A stretch of DNA of 64,000 bases from Mytilus galloprovincialis (lineage: Eukaryota; Mollusca; Bivalvia; Mytilida; Mytilidae): contig NC_134838.1 in the NCBI RefSeq assembly GCF_965363235.1, positions 7,259,001 to 7,323,000 on the forward strand. The letters are read 5' to 3'. Within the stretch, counting starts at the first letter, position 1; the number at the start of each line of letters is the position of its first letter. Under the pieces are notes generated by a model. It was not told the origin of the DNA and made no database searches. It worked only from the letters and a program-made list of their open reading frames with translations. This document shows positions 50,701 through 60,992 of the stretch, one piece after another. The position numbers and the translations under genes are program-made.

Positions 50701-53700
50701 ACTTTACTGTTATTCCTAGCATTTTTCATAAGATCTCTTTGTTGAAATATCAATATGGAAATTAAGTGGAACATTAAAATAACACTGCAGGACTACTGTC
50801 CTTCTCCTTCAAAATATTATAATGATTCTTCAATGAAATTATTTGAGATTGCAATGTTTTCTTACATAAATTCTTATAAAAAAAGATGTGGTATGATTGC
50901 CAATGAGACAAATCTTGAATTGTCTGAATATTGATTTGGGTATGTGTAGCAGAGCACAAAAAAAACTCCACAATGTGTACATGAGCAATTGCTTTGATAA
51001 TTGGCATTAATTCAAAAATTGAATGAAAACTCAGAAAGCAAAAAAAAAGTATGAAGCAAACTAAAGAAATTACCTAAAGTTTGTAAACAGAAATATATAT
51101 TTTTTTCTAGATTAATAACTCGTGTTTTGTTCTTGGGTAAGTGGTTAGTGAAAACACTTTAACAAGGGGAGACTACTCCATGCTCTTACAAGTGGTTAAG
51201 TCCACAAACCCAAGTTAAAGCAAAATGACAACATAAACTTCCATTTAACATGATGCAATATGGCTTACCTAATTTTTCTAGTGTCAAGTCTGTAACATAA
51301 AGAGTCTTTATATAAATGTGTAAAGACTCACAGTGATGGTAAAATTATACACATGCAAAACAGAATTACAGATATCTAGTAACATTGTTGAATTTATATC
51401 AAAACTTAAGAGACCTTTATTTATAATCTTCATTTTTCCAATTTGAATTAAAACCTCGGTACAAGCACTTTAAATTAAAATTACTGAAAATCCTTAGTAA
51501 CACAGTTCTTTTTACATTTTGAAAAACAAAAGGTTAAAAAAATCCTTATCCTACAGTAGGGAGTTATAAAGCAATAACTGAGATTTCAAACACAAACATG
51601 ACCCAAAGTATTGAAAGGATTCTAGTGGACTACCTATTTACTGATCATTTAATTTCTTAAATTTGCTGATAGATAAATTCACTGTCATCAAACATTTTTT
51701 AACTTTTTTTTTTTTAAATAAGTTCCAGTTTATTAAAATTCAAATTTTCTTTAACTTGTTATTGATAAAGAAAAGAAGCTCACACCCTGCATGCATCTTC
51801 CTCAATCTGTTTACTTAAAAAATATATCAGAAAATAAAGTCTTTTATAGCCGACTGTGCGGTGTGGGATTTGCTCATTGTTGAAGGCTGTACAGTGACCT
51901 AAAGTTATTAATTTCTTTGTCATATGGTCTCTTGTGGATAGTTGTTTCATTGGCAATTATGCCACACCTTCTTTTTTATATTAAAAACAATAACTGATAA
52001 GTAATTCCAACCCTCTTTAAATCCAACAAACTTATCATCAATCAGTTCACTACTTAATTTTATTTTGAAAGGTTTGCAATATAAAGGAATAAGCCAGACA
52101 CAGAAACATAGAGGAGTACGGTCCAGCTGTATTAATTATCCCAAGACACAATTATATAACAGCCCTAACTTCAACAATTCAGCTGGTCCATCACTCTCAG
52201 AGCTTACCAACTTGAATGACAACCCAGAAGTTGCAATAATTGTTGTTCTTAGAAAACCTCCACTTGTATTTCAAAATATATATTTCCTTTAGGAAATTTA
52301 GAAGTAGGTGTCCCCTTACCATACAACTCATAGTGTAAATCATCTGTTTGCAAATATTTTGCTGCCAGAAAGTTAGCACCTCAGTTTCTAGCAGGGCAGG
52401 CAATGTTTTGTCAAGAAGGCTATAAAATTCACACCTGGTTACAGGTATAACAAAATGTTACAAATGTTTTATAACAAAATATTGAAACAATGAAACATGC
52501 ACCATTCCTATAACAGCTAGCTGATGATAAGCACCCATATAATAATTCACATACATTGTACACATACATCCCTCCTTTTATATATTGTGTAACATATTGT
52601 ATGTTGGTATGTTTTATATAATTCATTTTCATTCTTTATAATTCTATTTATAAAGCCATGACAGCAGCAATCAATATTTACCGACAACAAGTTGTTAACT
52701 AATCTGAAGAATAAGAGTGTCTTTTTTGCATCAAAATAATTAAATGATTTTTATCTATTGTTCCATTAGTTGTCTTAAAAATTTAATCACTGCAAATTTA
52801 CCAGGTCAAATGTAGATTTGAATTCAATCAGCTCTTGAAATGATCATGTGACTATTGATAGAATTGTCATTAGTTTTGGTCAATATACATCCTAGACAAG
52901 ACCCATTTTGTCACCCATGCCCAGTACAGATACTGAGTCAATATATTCTACTACATTTTTTTTTACTAAGATTGATTGGTGTTCTCATCCAGGGTGCACT
53001 AAGATAACCATTGAACTTTCCTTATGAAAACTGACAATCCTTGTAAATTAGGATTGGAGTCAAACGCTACAGCCATGTGTGAGACTAGAGCTCACAAATT
53101 TTGAATTTTATGCATTTTTAATGCATTTTTATTTTTATGTATATTATTTTTTAACTTCTCTGTAACCTTTGTATTTGTATGGTTTTATGAGAATAAACTA
53201 TCTATCTATCACAACCTCAGGGTTTACAGGCTAGCGATACATTAGTTGAACTTCTTAGACCACTCTTGCAATTTATGTCCCTTTAAGATAAAGTCTAGAG
53301 TCAGAAAAACTGGAAAAGTACTGTATGTGTCAAAAATTCAACCTGGGTTCAAGTTGTAAGAAACTTATCAATCTCAATTTAAAAAGATTACAGACTTAGG
53401 TTGTTGAAAAACAACATATCATATTAAGATCCATTCCAACATGTGAAAGGCCATAAAAACAAACGAGCAAAGAGTCCATCATTTATTGTCTTTCATGACA
53501 GCACAAAATAAAACAATTTTTATCCACAAAATAGTATATTTCATATATTTATGCTTAAATAAATTGAAACATGAGATCAATTAAAAGAATTTAATTTATA
53601 ATTTAAACACAAAAAATAAACCAAAAGTATATGTTTGACATATTCTATAACATTTAAGACAAAAACAGATCTAAAATAAACAAATATTGCCTTTTAGATT

Positions 53701-55606
53701 TGATTACACTTCCACCAATAGTGTGAACTAATAAACAAATATATACGCAATATCTCAATAAGAAAAGCCAAAATAAAAGGCCAAAAATTAACAAGTTTCA
53801 TATGCAAAAGGTGTATAGAGCCTAAGCAAAAGATTTAAAAAGCCTAAAAAAACAACAAGTACCAAAAAATTGTACTTTTGTCAAGCCCTTCGAATCTATT
53901 ATGTTAATAAAATTCTTCTGATAGTACAAAATGTAAGTCTACGTCATGTTTATTCCAGTCAACAAGCTGTTTTTGTCTGAAAGTAGTTGCTTTAATTAAT
54001 CTTACTGAATCATTTCCCAATAGGATCCTTTGAAAAGCAATTCCTCAGTTGACTCAGAATGGAATTGAGATCGATATCAATATAGACTAAGTTCTACTAA
54101 ATATTATTCTCATAAATTATTGTTTGACATTGTTTATGGTGAATTGATGATTAAACATTGGTATCAAAATTAAAAATGGACTCTACTTTCTCCTAAAGAA
54201 GCTTCATGTTTATCTTTTAATGAGACAATATGTAAGGCTATGTTCTGATGTAAAGATTACACTGGATTTATGAAAGTTTTTTTTTTAACAAAGTAAAGAC
54301 TCCTACTGTTGTGCATGTAGACATGTTATGTGTAAGATGGCTGAATTTTTTGAAAAACTGGACAATTAGTAATGCAATAATTGTATCAGTAAGTATGCAA
54401 ACATATTCTACATATAACATCATAGCTCCCAATACCCTGTGTTAAACAAAACCTAAAGAATGTATAAAATCATATCACAAGATTTAACATGTATTAAAAC
54501 AATAAATATGGCAACCAACAGTGAAAATGACTTCTTATGTTTTTTCACTTGTGCCATTTTCAGTTTACAGAACTGTTTTACAGAGCATGTTATCTGTGCT
54601 AGAAATATAACGTAAACAGCCTTACTCATCGTGTTCTTCTTCTTCTTCTTCTCTATGACGTGACATGGGCATATCTACTTCATCAAAGTTCTTCTCTCCT
54701 CTTCCCTTCTCACCTACTTCTCTCGGACGTTCCATAGCCATGTCCATGTGACTTTCTCCTTTACCATTCCTTTCTTCAGGGGTTTCATCTTTCCTGATTT
54801 CATCATAAAACAAATCTTCTTTTAACTGTAAAAATAAAACTCAATAAATAAAATCATATTTTAGGATTTCATTAATCTAAATTGACCATAATGTAATGCA
54901 AATGCTTTTTTATTTCATATCCTAGGAAAATGTCTAGCTCAACTTTTCAAGTGATAAATATTCAAAGTGTTATCATATATGAAGTGAAAATTGAGATTTT
55001 AACGCCACTTTAAACCCCCGCTTTTGGGCTATTTCTTGGAAGCCAGTTTTTATTGATGAAGGAAGCCGGAGTGACCATTTATAATACTTAGTACCCCCTC
55101 ATGGTTTAATTGTTTTCGCAGGTAAACTTTAAATTGTAAACAAACTAAGATTGTGATACAATCAGTGATTTTTAATGAAAAATTTCTACTGGTCTACAGC
55201 TGACAAAATCTACTGGTCCGATGTATTTCAACTGGTCTCAGACCACCACACCAACGCTAATTTAGACACCTGAGTCAAGTACACCCCAACAAGCGGGGTT
55301 TGAGCACACAACCTCAGTGTTGACTGGCTGGTGATTACAGTAGTAACTACTTAGACCACTCGGCCAGGTGACCACTTCTCCTAGAGGAAGTGAAGATGAA
55401 TAAGTACAAATAATTGGTAGAACAGACAGGCAGACAAATAAGGTCATTGCAATATACCATGTATGAGTGGAATCACAATTATTACCTTGGTTACATCAGC
55501 AGGTGACGGTTCAGGATACTTCTCTTTGTTATTTAGATCAGCTGGTGCAAAACTTCTCATTTTCTCTTCTACATTTTGCTTTCCACTTTTATTTTTTGCT
55601 CCCTGA

Positions 55607-55656
<50 letters not shown>

Positions 55657-58600
55657 TAGAGAGCAAATTAAAAATTTTGGTAAAGAAATCCTTAACATTT
55701 TTTAGGACTGTAATCAGCCATTTTAGTTACTGAAATTGAAGAGGGAGTCCGCATTTTTTTCAAAACTGATAATTTACCTAATCCATATTATAAATATGCC
55801 ATTTATATTAAAAAATCCATTTACTGAGAAATACCAAAAGAAATCACTTCTGTTCATAACATTAACTGGAATTAACTAGATTGCCCTTGTTTTTAATGGT
55901 TTGTATAAAGTAAAAAAGTCAGCAGGGAATAAGCTTATACAATATAATCTACAAAACGTAATGGGTTATTTGTTTAGACTCCTGCATGCATTTTTGTTTT
56001 TTGAACTGCAAAATATATCTTCAGGACATATGTTCAGCTCCATATTATTTCTTAGTATGTTTGAGTCAAAACTGTCAAAGTTTTTTTTATTAAGTTTTTG
56101 TAACCTTACCACAGCTTTTCCAACAATCTGAAATAAAGACTCCCTCTTCCTTGGTTTACACTCTTTTCTGCCAACACAGCTTTTTCTCCCAAAATCCACT
56201 TCATCTCCTTGGCATTTCAGATCTGTTCTATAGCATTTTTCTCTTCTTTGTCTGTATCTTTCTTTGGTCCCCTCATCAATTTCACCAACACCCAAAAAAC
56301 GTGCAACACTAAAATAAAAATTCAATTTCTTGAAATCATTTTTTGATTTGTAATACCCAAAATAATATTATCAATCATTGTTGAAGGACAAATGAAATAG
56401 CTTTTGTCAAAAACCAATTCAAAATGAATATGATTGAAAATCCAGACCAGACACCGTCACAATAAATTAATTTGCTTCATATCTTGCTCAGAAAAAACAA
56501 CTTACTGACTAATGAACATGCTGCCTAACAATGAGTTTGGGCTTCTTTAACATTAAACATGTTGAATATTATCGTTAGTTCTCTGTTTTTAAGGTAAAGA
56601 TGGGTGATGGTAATTGATATGGTTTTGTGTACTGTGCAGTATTTTTTACAACTCAAACTCTCTGTTTACTTATTGATTTTTATACTTTTTTTCAACTGAA
56701 TTTTAAACTGCTTATATTTTTCTTTCTGTTCTCTTTCTTCATGCAACTATTTTTGTTGAAATTTACAATAAAACATTTTGAGTCACTAAATAAACTTTCA
56801 AAAGATCTCAAAATACATGTTTAACACCCCCACATTTTTTAAGCCAGTCCCGAGTCAGGAGCCTCTGGCCTTTGTTAGTCTTGTATGATTTTTAATTTAA
56901 GTTTCTTTTATATATATTTTGGAGTTTGTATGCTGTCCATTATCACTTAACTAGTATACATTTTTGTTTAGAGGCTAGCTGAAGCACTTTTCTGGTTGAA
57001 GGATTTTCTGGCTGCATTGAAGACCCATTGGTGGCCTTCAGCTGTTATCTACTCTTTGGTCTGGTTGTTGTTGTTTCTTTGACACATTTCCCATTTCCAT
57101 TTTCAATTCTATTTCATATATCCTTTTGTAAACCATGGTTTTTCATTGTGGTAAATATTTTTTCTGCTTGCCATGCAGGAATCAGGTTTGTTTGTAATAG
57201 CACATGTATTTCACTTTTAATTTAGTGATTTTTTTTTAAATGTTAGTTAAAAGTTCATTCAAATTATCCATGCAACAATCACAAATATGGATTTATTCTG
57301 TTTTATATCAATTTGTTTTCTAATTTCCATAGACAAATCAATTGGTTTAAGTACTAAAAGGATATAAAACATTTAAGAGATTGAGTTAAAAAAAAGTGAT
57401 ATTATTTAGATTAAGGATCCTGTTACATTTTGTTAAAAGACTATATATACATGATATAGGAAGTGACAAAAAAAGAAGTTTTTAACGACCTTGACAGGCT
57501 ATACAGTCCTTGCACGGTTGGTATAGGAAGAGAGTAGAAAGAATAGACCACTTTCGAGTTTGTCCTTCAACGTAAAAGAATTCGTCAATTATACTTTCCT
57601 TTATGAGGTCATTTACCAGATAGAGTGGATCACCTGTATCCCTGCACTATTAATGTTCATCAAGCGTCTCAGTGATCGTCGTTGTGAAGGATAAACTAGA
57701 AATAATGTTTGTTCCGTATGTACACAATAACAATTCCTGATTGTCAAATATGAGAATTTAATTTGCTGAATAATTCATGCAATATAGCATCATATTTTTC
57801 CAACCACACGCCTTATTCAGGAACAGAAGTGACGATGCCCCTAAACACACAAGTGATGTTCACTTAAACCAAAGTCATTGACTGAAATTCATCAAACTTA
57901 AGAGTTGTCTATTAATTTTATTTACCAACTTAATCTAAGGCAATGATTTCAAATGAAGACAGTGCATCAAATTTATAATTAGTTGTAATGGTGCAGGGTT
58001 TTTTCTGGGTATTTTTGGAAAAAGGACCCTGGCCAGTTTTGGGAATTCTTTAACGCGGTTTTTAATGAAATTGGGAAAAACAACCAATATACCAGATGTT
58101 AGTTTTAGTGTGTTTAGTTCATTAATTTTTATTTTTGTTGGTGAAAATAAATTAAGGACTACACCTTCTTTGTTTTTTTTAAATATAACTACATGGCATT
58201 AAAGTTTATTTGAGTATCAAAATAATGAGTTCTAACTTCTTAAAGGATTGTTACATCTTTTTTAGATTTTGACACGAAAATTTGTGAACTAAAATATTTT
58301 GAGTTCTGTATAAAATATATCCTGTTTCTATTTTCTTTTTTATATATCTTTGCGTTTTCAATTTTAGTGTTGCTATGATAGCTGTCACATGTTTGGTTCT
58401 TTTCATTTTTTATTTACTGTATTTGATTGACAAACCCGGAATTATATACTTGTCCGTTTCCGGATTTGATCTGGTTTTAGTATTTTCCCACACTTCCTGT
58501 TTATTTATGGAATTGTGTGTGGGTTCGTGGTCTACTGGTTAAGACCGATGGCTACAGTACTGAAGGTCCCGAGTTCGATTCTCATTGGAGACGTCGAATT

Positions 58601-59982
58601 TTCAGTACACCAGTAGGGTGATTTTTACCCTCCCACACACATCTCTGGTATCCAGACCGAAACTAGATTGGATACTTCGGGGGCCTCGGTAGGTCAAAGT
58701 TGTTCCCAGCTTGACCCGGAGATTAATCTTCTGAAATCTCTTCGGGTTGTCTGTTCCCGCCCAGAAGCCCGGTGGTTCTCTCCGAGTACTTTGGCTTCCT
58801 CAACCATAATAACAGACTTCCGAGTGTCCTACGTGCTCCCTTGGGCTGTGTTGGGTGGGGATTGTTCTGGTGGTGGGATAATATTGTAAAGGACACATCT
58901 CCATTAATTCTTAGGGAGTGTACATGGATCCGCTGTATCCTTGCAGTCAATCAAGGGGTGCTTCTCAACTGGCCGAATCTCGAAGTACATACATATGTCA
59001 GCCATCGTTTGTCATAAGCTGGCTCTCGCCGGACTACTACACTATGTTCATAGACAGCCAGTGAGATCCGATCTATTGTAGAATCTGATTAGTCGTCCAA
59101 TCAAATTGTGTGTATTATACCGCACTTGATTTTGTAAATTGTAAACAATACTACAATCTCTACAATGTTATTGTAAATCAGAAGGAAAAGTCTTTTTTCC
59201 TACATCAGTTTTATAAAACATTTATTTCACAGGTTAAAATGTATTGCCAAAACCATAGCCTTCAGTTCAAAAGTTTCCATTTTGTATGACGTCACGTTGA
59301 TGTGCCTAAACCATTAAGTTTAGCGGACTTTTATTTTTGCATCAAATAAATACCTGTTTCGATATTTTTCCCTTTATGTAATAGAATAGATTAATTCACT
59401 TTAAAATATAAATTTATTTACGCATTAATCATTGTTAATTAATGCTTTTCTATGCACCAGAAAACAAATTATTCTGTTTGTTTACATGTTCTGATATTGT
59501 ACGTTGCTATGTAACAAAGTATCGTTCAATCTCGTTCAAATCTCCAGGGCAAAATTTTGCCCTTAACAATTGGGTCATACCGGTTGTTTGAGTGTAGCGA
59601 ATACAAGCGGATTCCAGTAAGTGTATGACATTCAATATGTTTCAACTTGGATTTACACATTACTTGTTGGCGATTTTTTACATAAAGCTTGCGGTTGAAT
59701 AAAATAAACATCTCTGTTATGAATAATAAAGATGAAAATGAATTTTGTGATCATTTGGGAATTTTAAATTGGGAAAAATGTAGGGTATTTGCCATTGGGA
59801 ATGGGTCCGAAAACCGGACCCTGTGGAATGCTAGAAAAATCCATGTGGTGTTAACTTAACTCATCAGCTCTGAAGCAATCAATTTGGTGAAAAAAATTAA
59901 GGTACTCATGGACAAAGAGGACTTACCTTTGCATCTTTGGCTTAGAACTTTAAGTTATCAAAGGTTTTGCTCCAATTTTTAC
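35779..59982 (-). CDS. RHBDF: Inactive rhomboid (iRhom, RHBDF1/2-like), 15 exons, 734 aa
   Basis: Coding exons from 5' to 3': 59934-59927 (ATG at 59934-59932; exon extends to 59982 as 5' UTR), 56308-56110, 55602-55486, 54825-54626, 51289-51269, 46260-46021, 45339-45228, 44835-44761, 44386-44225, 43913-43825, 41019-40953, 39393-39202, 37974-37874, 37253-37100 and 36246-35779. They total 2205 nt in one frame. The cytosolic N-terminus has RKRES and RSFAPADL as in vertebrate iRhoms. TM1 is near residues 265-287. The Cys-rich iRhom homology domain carries [41 protein letters not shown] and [17 protein letters not shown]. Six further TM segments follow. GPAG (580s) has Ala583 where active rhomboids have the catalytic Ser; His644 (NWAHLFG) is kept. 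iRhoms are ER pseudoproteases that control ADAM17 trafficking and EGF-family signalling. It is about 120 aa shorter at the N-terminus than the human proteins. Confidence 0.93.
36788..37099 (-). pseudogene. Three extra 103-bp copies of an iRhom exon segment in the next intron
   Basis: The 3' part of exon 37253-37100 (from CAACTGTATGG to GTTGAG plus donor gttagt) is followed by three more direct copies, each 103 bp, with donor strings at 37094, 36991, 36888 and 36785 approximately. The copies are 97% alike or better by eye (CTAGCC/CTAGCT, CACTACC/CACCACC changes). 103 is not divisible by three, so reading on from copy 1 meets a stop at once; copies lack an acceptor. Only copy 1 fits the protein. 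Confidence 0.85.
37254..37873. other. iRhom intron with single copy of the 51-bp repeat
   Basis: Mostly unassigned. 37765-37848 repeats the ctaccttgtaacttaataat...ctggtaaaatctctggtaat phrases of 29490-29700. Confidence 0.4.
38200..38250. repeat. Pearl-like tail fragment
   Basis: ggactgacggacagacaaca followed by gtataccataagac resembles the gacagacgg tail and end of the element at 8372-9315; no tandem core accompanies it. Confidence 0.4.
39521..40672. mobile_element. Pearl-like element with ~193-bp tandem core (five units)
   Basis: Left end has the perfect palindrome GGGTTCCGCGGAACCC (39526-39541) followed by cagtgtctcgcc. Units starting with ctaagtccatt recur at 39645, 39843, 40033, 40227 and 40420 (spacing 190-198). 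The right end is gacgccgccgacgacgacgg, then a tcgact-aa-agtcga hairpin (40643-40656). No ORF of its own. Confidence 0.75.
40795..40890. repeat. Dispersed repeat fragment
   Basis: tgaagacccattggtggcct ... attccccatttccattctca; a second copy is at 57015-57112 and a tail at 20485-20515. Confidence 0.65.
41170..43255 (+). mobile_element. Element A, copy 1, with a pearl-like element inserted
   Basis: From caggtggaaaccggttgaaa to aagtaaaatcctgactg this segment is matched, in inverted orientation, by 62352-64000 (shared phrases: taattaccacagacggaga, cgtgtctgcccttcc, taagggcgtgtttgag, catctcgcttcagattctat, ggcagcgcatcatcactacaa versus partners). Without the insertion at 41290-42266 it is about 1.1 kb. 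No coding potential was seen. The ends start with CAG in both directions (CAGGTGG..., CAGTCAGGAT...), but longer inverted repeats were not found. Confidence 0.7.
41290..42266. mobile_element. Pearl-like element with 169-bp tandem core (five units)
   Basis: Inverted ends ATATCCCCGC (41320-41329) and GCGGGGGTATA (42254-42264). Units marked by caagtgttcggtaaacagga recur at 41364, 41532, 41702, 41871 and 42040 (168-170 bp). The gacagactgacggactgacgg tail (in part) is at 42189-42220. The outer limits come from comparison with the empty site in the inverted copy of element A. The short minus-strand frames here are repeat shadows. Confidence 0.8.
43256..43824. other. iRhom intron, unassigned
   Basis: AT-rich intron; nothing supportable. 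Confidence 0.35.
45440..45780. repeat. Possible decayed dispersed element in iRhom intron
   Basis: Ends in catgccccttttacagcgag + ggcataaaa, reminiscent of the short inverted ends of pearl-like elements, and is followed by tttggtctcttctggagtgt of the common repeat. Weak. Confidence 0.3.
46261..48400. other. Large iRhom intron, left part
   Basis: About 2.1 kb with no exon, RNA gene or clear repeat. Open frames of up to 96 codons show no domain. Confidence 0.4.
48405..48545 (-). repeat. Truncated SINE copy (body/core only)
   Basis: ttaacaccactttcagcact, tcagtttttgctgatggagg, aggagtacc and actgacaatccttgtcaatt follow the body of the SINE at 54995-55372; the tRNA-like head is absent. Confidence 0.55.
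48590..49053. mobile_element. 464-bp MITE with 3-bp target duplication (PIF/Harbinger-like)
   Basis: Perfect 16-bp terminal inverted repeats AGGTGTAATACCACCA and its complement, flanked on both sides by TAA (48587-48589 and 49054-49056). A TWA target duplication is typical of PIF/Harbinger elements. No transposase; non-autonomous. Confidence 0.8.
49054..51268. other. Large iRhom intron, right part
   Basis: Contains a 200-bp higher-GC block (49735-49950) open on both strands, a poly-AT microsatellite at 50589-50610, a dispersed-repeat phrase at 50880-50915 (gatgtggtatgattgccaat) and another common repeat fragment at 50050-50110. No exon with good splice sites was recognised apart from the microexon at 51269. 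Confidence 0.4.
51269..51289 (-). CDS. RHBDF: 21-bp iRhom microexon (LDTRKI)
   Basis: Acceptor ttatgttacag and donor gtaagcc flank ACTTGACACTAGAAAAATTAG (split here: ACTTGACACT + AGAAAAATTAG). The upstream exon ends two bases into a codon (GA) and the downstream exon starts with the third base of another (A after AG), so the microexon alone keeps the frame: HDE-LDTRKI-RVDVG. Skipping it would remove seven codons without shifting the frame. Confidence 0.75.
51838..51985 (-). repeat. Dispersed mussel-type repeat fragment
   Basis: cttttatagccgactgtgcg, gctcattgttgaaggctgta, atatggtctcttgtggatag and cattggcaattatgcc are the reverse complement of the repeat at 10995-11229. Confidence 0.7.
51986..52974. 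other. iRhom intron, unassigned
   Basis: No exon or repeat could be supported. Confidence 0.35.
52975..53100 (-). repeat. Truncated SINE copy
   Basis: gaaaactgacaatccttgta, aattaggattggagtcaaac and the terminal gagactagagctcaca match the body of the SINE family of 48405-48545. Confidence 0.5.
53101..54625. other. iRhom intron, unassigned
   Basis: AT-rich, no feature recognised; a short (ctat)n-like piece at 53198-53212. Confidence 0.35.
54995..55372 (-). repeat. tRNA-derived SINE
   Basis: Minus strand head TGGCCGAGTGGTCTAAGTAG (A box, ~55367-55345) and GTGCTCAAACC (B box, 55307-55297) with tRNA-Ser/Leu-like layout. The body ends with a core containing ggaagccggagtgacc on the plus strand, i.e. 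a complement of the ctccggcttcc core shared with the SINE at 58519. Confidence 0.7.
55612..55664. repeat. (AT)n plus (GA)n microsatellite
   Basis: About 28 bp of alternating ta followed by gagagagagagatagagag. It begins only ~10 bp upstream of the acceptor of iRhom exon 55602-55486, so the polypyrimidine tract of that exon is formed by microsatellite sequence. Confidence 0.9.
57015..57112. repeat. Dispersed repeat fragment
   Basis: ttgaagacccattggtggcc to catttcccatttccattttc; second copy of 40795-40890. Confidence 0.65.
57113..57993. other. iRhom intron 1, middle part
   Basis: No exon seen. 57480-57700 has higher complexity and GC than its flanks (acgaccttgacaggctatac, gagtggatcacctgtatccc) and looks like another dispersed repeat, but stops occur in all frames. 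Confidence 0.35.
57994..59845. mobile_element. Candidate 1.85-kb DNA-transposon derivative in iRhom intron 1
   Basis: Starts CAGGGTTTTTTCTGGG with GGACCCTGGCC nearby and ends GGACCCTGTGG...CTAGAAAAATCCATG, an imperfect inverted end pair; TGGTG flanks both sides (57989-57993 and 59846-59850). A SINE is nested inside. No transposase frame was recognised, and the class (hAT-like?) is a guess. Confidence 0.4.
58519..59105 (+). repeat. tRNA-derived SINE with core domain
   Basis: A box TGGTCTACTGG (58528-58538) and B box GAGTTCGATTC (58571-58581) form the tRNA-related head. The body has cagaagcccggtggttctct and tccgagtactttggcttcct at 58761-58800, a core also found (complemented) in the SINE at 54995-55372. 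GC content is much higher than the surroundings. It is intronic in the iRhom gene. Confidence 0.7.
59927..59982 (-). CDS. RHBDF: iRhom 5' exon carrying the start codon
   Basis: Acceptor tttcag before 59982 and donor gtaagt after 59927. All three frames of the exon have stops, so it is mostly 5' UTR; the only ATG of the right phase (59934-59932) gives M-Q-S joined to VARFLGVGE in exon 2, with an in-frame TAA 18 nt upstream. The acceptor means that at least one more untranslated exon lies upstream, not identified here. Confidence 0.65.
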
Positions 59983-60111
59983 CTGAAATGTAAAAAAAAC
60001 TGTAAAATTGTCTCTTTAGAATGTATATACACTGACATGTATATTATGCTTTACAATAACAGCAGGAACGAAAAAAATGCCAGCATTTAACTTTCATACA
60101 TGTATATCTAG

Positions 60112-60890
60112 CTCGGTGCTTTGCTTTTGCGCCAATTGGCATTTCATTTGCGCCACAAACCATATTTCATTTGCGCCAAAAATAAAACCTTTCATTTGCG
60201 CCAATAATACAGGTAAATAAAGGTAAATAGTATTCATTTTTTTTTCTTTCAGAAAACACTTTAAAAAATGAATACATTTTTTTTGGCATAATAAAACATA
60301 TTCCTCAGAATTCAGGCATCTTAAAATCATACACAAGGTATATTAAAACTTCGTTAAAACACAGTTCTGTTACTTTGACCATATTTAAAAAGTAGTAAAA
60401 TTGCAAGACAGTTGTATGCATGATGAGTTCATTTTATACACTATAGTAAATTTATAATTCTGTCCATATCAGTTGTTATTATGGCTTTGCGACAAGTTTT
60501 ATGGAACACCTAAACGATTTTTAATATGATGCATATGATAAGCTATATACCGTTTGTGTGATCATAAAAAAATACAGACTTATTTCCTCTATTGGACTCT
60601 GAACTGACAATGTCCATCTATACACCTCAAGCATATAAACATTTAATAATTTTAAACCTTAGTTTTGTATTAGAAATTAGTATGAACAATCATCCAGGAG
60701 AAATACTGTAAAAACAAATCTTATTCAAGAAAAATAGCAAAGAATATTCAACATTCGGTTATATTTTACTTAAAATTACCTACGAAATTGCGCAAATGAA
60801 GTTTTTTTATTTGGCGCAAATGAAATATAAGATTGTGGCGCAAATGAAAGATTGAATTTTTAAAAAATTGGCGCAAATGCAATGCGCCCA
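60112..60890. mobile_element. 779-bp MITE with terminal arrays of a CATTTGCGCCA motif
   Basis: The left end has four copies of (c/t)atttgcgcca in direct order (60124-60205); the right end has four copies of tggcgcaaatg in inverse order (60790-60888). Terminal inverted repeats pair CTCGGTGCTTTGCTTTTGCG with TGGGCGCATTGCATTTGCG. TCTAG flanks both sides (60107-60111, 60891-60895), a likely 5-bp target duplication. No coding capacity. Confidence 0.75.
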
Positions 60891-60992
60891 TCTAGTTGAT
60901 GCCAGGTCTTAAAAGTTTTCAAACTACAGATGTTAGTCTGTACTCAGAGTAGTTTTTGAGGTGTAAATACAGCCATTTTTCTACATTTGTTA

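Noticed and set aside
58519-58600. Functional tRNA gene
   Set aside because: Pol III boxes are good but the acceptor stem does not close and SINE body follows.
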